This document shows, piece by piece, positions 6,801 through 7,441 of a DNA stretch of 7,441 bases. This DNA comes from BPJU01 sp964425225 (GTDB taxonomy: Bacteria > Planctomycetota > Planctomycetia > Pirellulales > Pirellulaceae). Each line of letters begins with the position of its first letter. Position 1 is the stretch's first letter. Where the stretch lies: the NCBI GenBank assembly GCA_964425225.1, contig CAYRMD010000145.1, positions 1 through 7,441 on the forward strand, written 5' to 3'. The position numbers and the translations under genes were made by a program. A model generated the notes under the pieces. That model was not told the DNA's origin and did not search any database. It saw only the letters and a program-made list of their open reading frames with translations.

Positions 6801-6999
6801 CAGCATGAGCGCTTATCCCCACAGCTCCGCATGCTGCCAGAAACGCAACAAAGAACTCTCGCAGGATTCGCGCCGCACAGTTGCGGGTGGCCACAATGCC
6901 AAACACGAGCCGAAGCCGAACGTCACGAAAACAATCGTCGGTGTGGCCAAGCGCCGACTCTTTCCGACGGTTAGCGGAAAATGCGACAAGCCCTTCCAT
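3808..6999 (-). CDS. Exported YCF48-type propeller protein with PIG-L-like and CBM9-like domains
   Basis: This 1063-aa protein is probably extracytoplasmic. An unusually long N-region leads to the hydrophobic stretch FFVAFLAACGAVGISAHA (49-66), which offers both a signal peptidase I site after AHA and a lipobox, LAAC (54-57). Residues 84-380 form seven propeller blades, five ending in a clear [DQ]GG/DAGxTW or DGGRSW-type turn (near 107-112, 158-163, 204-209, 285-290, 373-378), with DDGKSW near 332-337 and a degenerate fourth blade near 221-248. GWAVG and GWLVG recur as in YCF48/BNR proteins. Residues 387-556 align with the PIG-L deacetylase fold but lack its zinc ligands. Residues 640-860 are helical and TPR-like (AGQWEAAAATYQALFEQCPD, 704-723). 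Residues 880-1063 match family-9 carbohydrate-binding/DOMON-like domains (PPYLDGDLQDEVW, 881-893; TIEAAIPWEEL). The ATG at 6999 was chosen for AAGGA seven bases upstream. TAAAAT on the minus strand (7048-7043) could be its -10. The role is unknown; surface glycan binding or assembly is an inference. Confidence 0.88.
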   Translation of the reverse strand: MEGLVAFSANRRKESALGHTDDCFRDVRLRLVFGIVATRNCAARILREFFVAFLAACGAVGISAHAEPPNAIPANAQHDATLRAVWFLDADRGWAVGDRGVIWRTLDGGRSWHLQPSGVTCRLDDIAFSRDGRVGCIVGGWIEPYTGISMGVVLRSTDAGQTWTLVPTPTLPALFKITFVGPEELVALCLPSSLYPSGVLRSSDGGRSWKGLAAGTPGHVVTGDFSEASTGVVATEDGRLLSVAGGRFTPARSAPVGWRTVRAISLQGQRGWLVGDQGLVMKTTDGGLTWQQVLLNLPEGVPTACDFYTVAWSGAHCWIAGQPGTIVIYSQDDGKSWKLASTGQRQGLKRLYFLDERRGWAVGNLGMILGTRDGGQTWWTMRSGGDRLAALGIWTDAETTPWEWLAWYAADQGYLVGWIQVANRQNESDRTGWWNTNRRIEEAFQRIGTTWFDPWPFCPLPRRGISFSEDGLLQRWTRASDRESSEALLRYLVRQVRTARPALLIVPEAGPAADPADRLVQRLALKAIERAADATAFPELTAAGVSPWQVSHVITIRGNSESVAQGEMPVSVQQLSAQLGSSLDEYSGPSRALASALEAPSTGWSGSWLLGANIDTTLRDPFAALRSAMDGSARRPAVAPVQTDVQALSRAVEQRRRGYELIRYADARFLETSLAAQLSDLTGQLPVSARAALLDELAKRHQQAGQWEAAAATYQALFEQCPDHELALRAAAWLVRCYASAEITWQLQRSSSTLVVEDKFRDRQAAPTPNTSEVPEPTATVRWQVLPHHTPTRRAQRALDYASRVAERSPTLYHDPHVRLPWAAAQRVLGQGREAQNYIDWLAVNGLDAAWRATGQAEQWLRHGQGLPPKPTALCNRAPSPPYLDGDLQDEVWQQSPTIELHSPLYDDQDWSASAQLAADDQFLYLAVRVKRTNQDAYGTLTTMRRRDTPLSDHDRIQIVLDVDRDYATYYLLEIDHRGWASDQCWGSSAWDPTWYIAVRDDGTRWTIEAAIPWEELVPEAPKQNAAWAFQIQRIAPRTGLQSWATPADTQPLPQGFGLLIFR
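5332..5841 (-). other. PIG-L-like fold lacking zinc ligands, within the propeller protein
   Basis: Residues 387-556 of the propeller protein follow the PIG-L/LmbE outline. RLAALGIWTDAETT stands where active enzymes have LAIGAHPDDET. Next come WLAWYAADQGYLVGWIQVAN, an RRIEEAFQRIG helix, and VRTARPALLIVPEAG followed by ADPADRLVQRLALKAIERA in place of HPDHRAV-type sequence. In my hand alignment the first zinc His becomes Trp394, the zinc Asp becomes Ala397 and the second zinc His becomes Asp517; Asp396 and Glu398 remain. The fold call is an inference, and the residue changes are read directly. Confidence 0.55.
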
Positions 7000-7006
7000 G
7001 GTGCTA

Positions 7007-7011
7007 TCCTT
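7007..7011 (-). promoter_or_regulatory. Ribosome binding site of the propeller gene
   Basis: On the minus strand AAGGA lies seven bases before the ATG at 6999. The open frame also has an ATG at 7044 and a TTG at 7053, but the sequence before those shows no comparable site. A GGAGGT lies further up (7021-7026), too far from 6999 to serve it and not at usual spacing from any standard in-frame start. Confidence 0.55.
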
Positions 7012-7318
7012 GACAATCAGACCTCCGTTCGCGACGCGGTGCATTTTAATCAAAAACAGCTAAACTGGGCTAGACGAGAGGCCAGACTAGCAAGGCGAAC
7101 TAGCGAAGTGTGGGCGTCTCGATTGTACGTGAGATTTCAGTGTACAAGGCGCACCGTCGCGAAAGTTTGCCTATTTTCCGCGACAGGAATGGAAACGAGG
7201 TACCGGTCTTCGTGGTCCATGAAATGGTTCGGTCATTTGCCGGTTCTGGCGAGGGATGCGTTTTCGGCTCCACCCGATGTGAGCCGATGCGACTGCTTCT
7301 TAGCAAAGGCGTTGCGTC

Positions 7319-7359
7319 GAGCCGAAGCTCAACCGAGCCACGAGCGTAAGGGAGCGGCC
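7319..7359 (-). repeat. Dispersed intergenic repeat of the PYARGSV type
   Basis: On the minus strand this reads GGCCGCTCCCTTACGCTCGT and then GGCTCGGTT. Translated in one frame it gives LPYARGSV. I recall this DNA word and its spurious peptide as recurring between genes in planctomycete genomes; that is memory and has not been checked. It occurs once here, close to the right end repeat. It lacks an obvious strong palindrome. Confidence 0.45.
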
Positions 7360-7390
7360 AATCCAATTCAACGGAAAGGCGCTAGGAAAT

Positions 7391-7441
7391 TTAAGGAACC
7401 TCTGCATAATTCGCCCGTATTGTACGGAACCTTTTAACAAG
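7391..7441 (-). repeat. Right arm of perfect 51-bp terminal inverted repeat
   Basis: This is the exact reverse complement of bases 1-51. Read outward it begins TTAAGGAACCTCTGCATAAT and runs to the window end. The junction base before it (7390) breaks the identity with the left side. The outward-facing GGAACCTCTGCATAATTC resembles the terminus of an insertion sequence in general style, but I cannot assign a family. See the left arm for interpretation. Confidence 0.9.

Larger units (their letters stand above)
7000..7390. other. Non-coding region upstream of the propeller gene
   Basis: I cannot support a gene in this stretch. It holds the minus-strand ribosome binding site, a possible -10 for the propeller gene, a hairpin CGGCTC-N10-GAGCCG (7265-7286) without a T-run on either side, and a planctomycete-like repeat (7319-7359). 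An 80-codon plus-strand frame (7110-7349, GTG start) contains PIFRDRNGNEVPVFV, which faintly recalls DUF4143-type ATPase tails, but the rest does not fit and it ends inside the repeat. Confidence 0.55.

Noticed and set aside
7265..7286. CGGCTC/GAGCCG hairpin as a terminator
   Set aside because: Neither strand has a T-run after the stem, and no gene ends nearby.
7110..7349. Small plus-strand frame with PIFRDRNGNEVPVFV
   Set aside because: The likeness to DUF4143-type tails is limited to about a dozen residues, no ribosome binding site is evident, and the frame ends inside a dispersed repeat.
6343..7437. Plus-strand reading frame of 364 codons running into the right arm
   Set aside because: It is antisense to the propeller gene over most of its length, has no plausible domain, and its end is simply the inverted repeat read through.
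1..7441. The whole window as a composite transposon
   Set aside because: There is no transposase or passenger accessory gene between the arms, and the interior includes the housekeeping gene prfB.

Overview
The window reads as a chromosomal fragment from a moderately GC-rich bacterium, most likely a planctomycete of the Pirellulales type. The reasons are a KOW/SH3-like protein with an array of EILAxAR motifs, an extracytoplasmic YCF48-type propeller protein ending in a family-9 carbohydrate-binding-like domain, and an intergenic tract that would translate as PYARGSV, which I associate with planctomycete genomes from memory. No rRNA or tRNA is present, so the lineage is an inference.

Layout. 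Bases 1-51 and 7391-7441 are a perfect 51-bp inverted repeat that ends exactly where the two sides diverge. Bases 52-338 are a non-coding leader with a repeat tract, small hairpins and a possible promoter. At 339-1464 (+) lies prfB, encoding peptide chain release factor 2, with the classical in-frame UGA and +1 programmed frameshift at CTT TGA C (405-411). At 1699-2280 (+) is a cytoplasmic-looking protein of unknown function. A convergent intergenic region (2281-2498) follows. On the minus strand, 3545-2499 encodes a 348-aa SH3/KOW-like protein with a low-complexity tail carrying six copies of a short helical motif. Upstream of it, 6999-3808 encodes a 1063-aa exported multidomain protein: signal peptide or lipobox, seven YCF48/BNR-type propeller blades, a PIG-L-deacetylase-like fold that has lost its zinc ligands, a helical TPR-like region and a C-terminal CBM9/DOMON-like domain. 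Bases 7000-7390 hold no gene I can support.

The genes do not form an obvious pathway. prfB is housekeeping and self-regulated by frameshifting. The two plus-strand genes run towards the two minus-strand genes. The minus-strand pair is separated by 262 bp with no clear terminator between them, so co-transcription is possible but unproven. The points most worth following are the apparent pseudoenzyme domain inside the propeller protein, the multivalent EILAxAR array, the identical inverted ends and the recurring intergenic tracts. I do not see a defence system, a transposase, a CRISPR array or a biosynthetic cluster.
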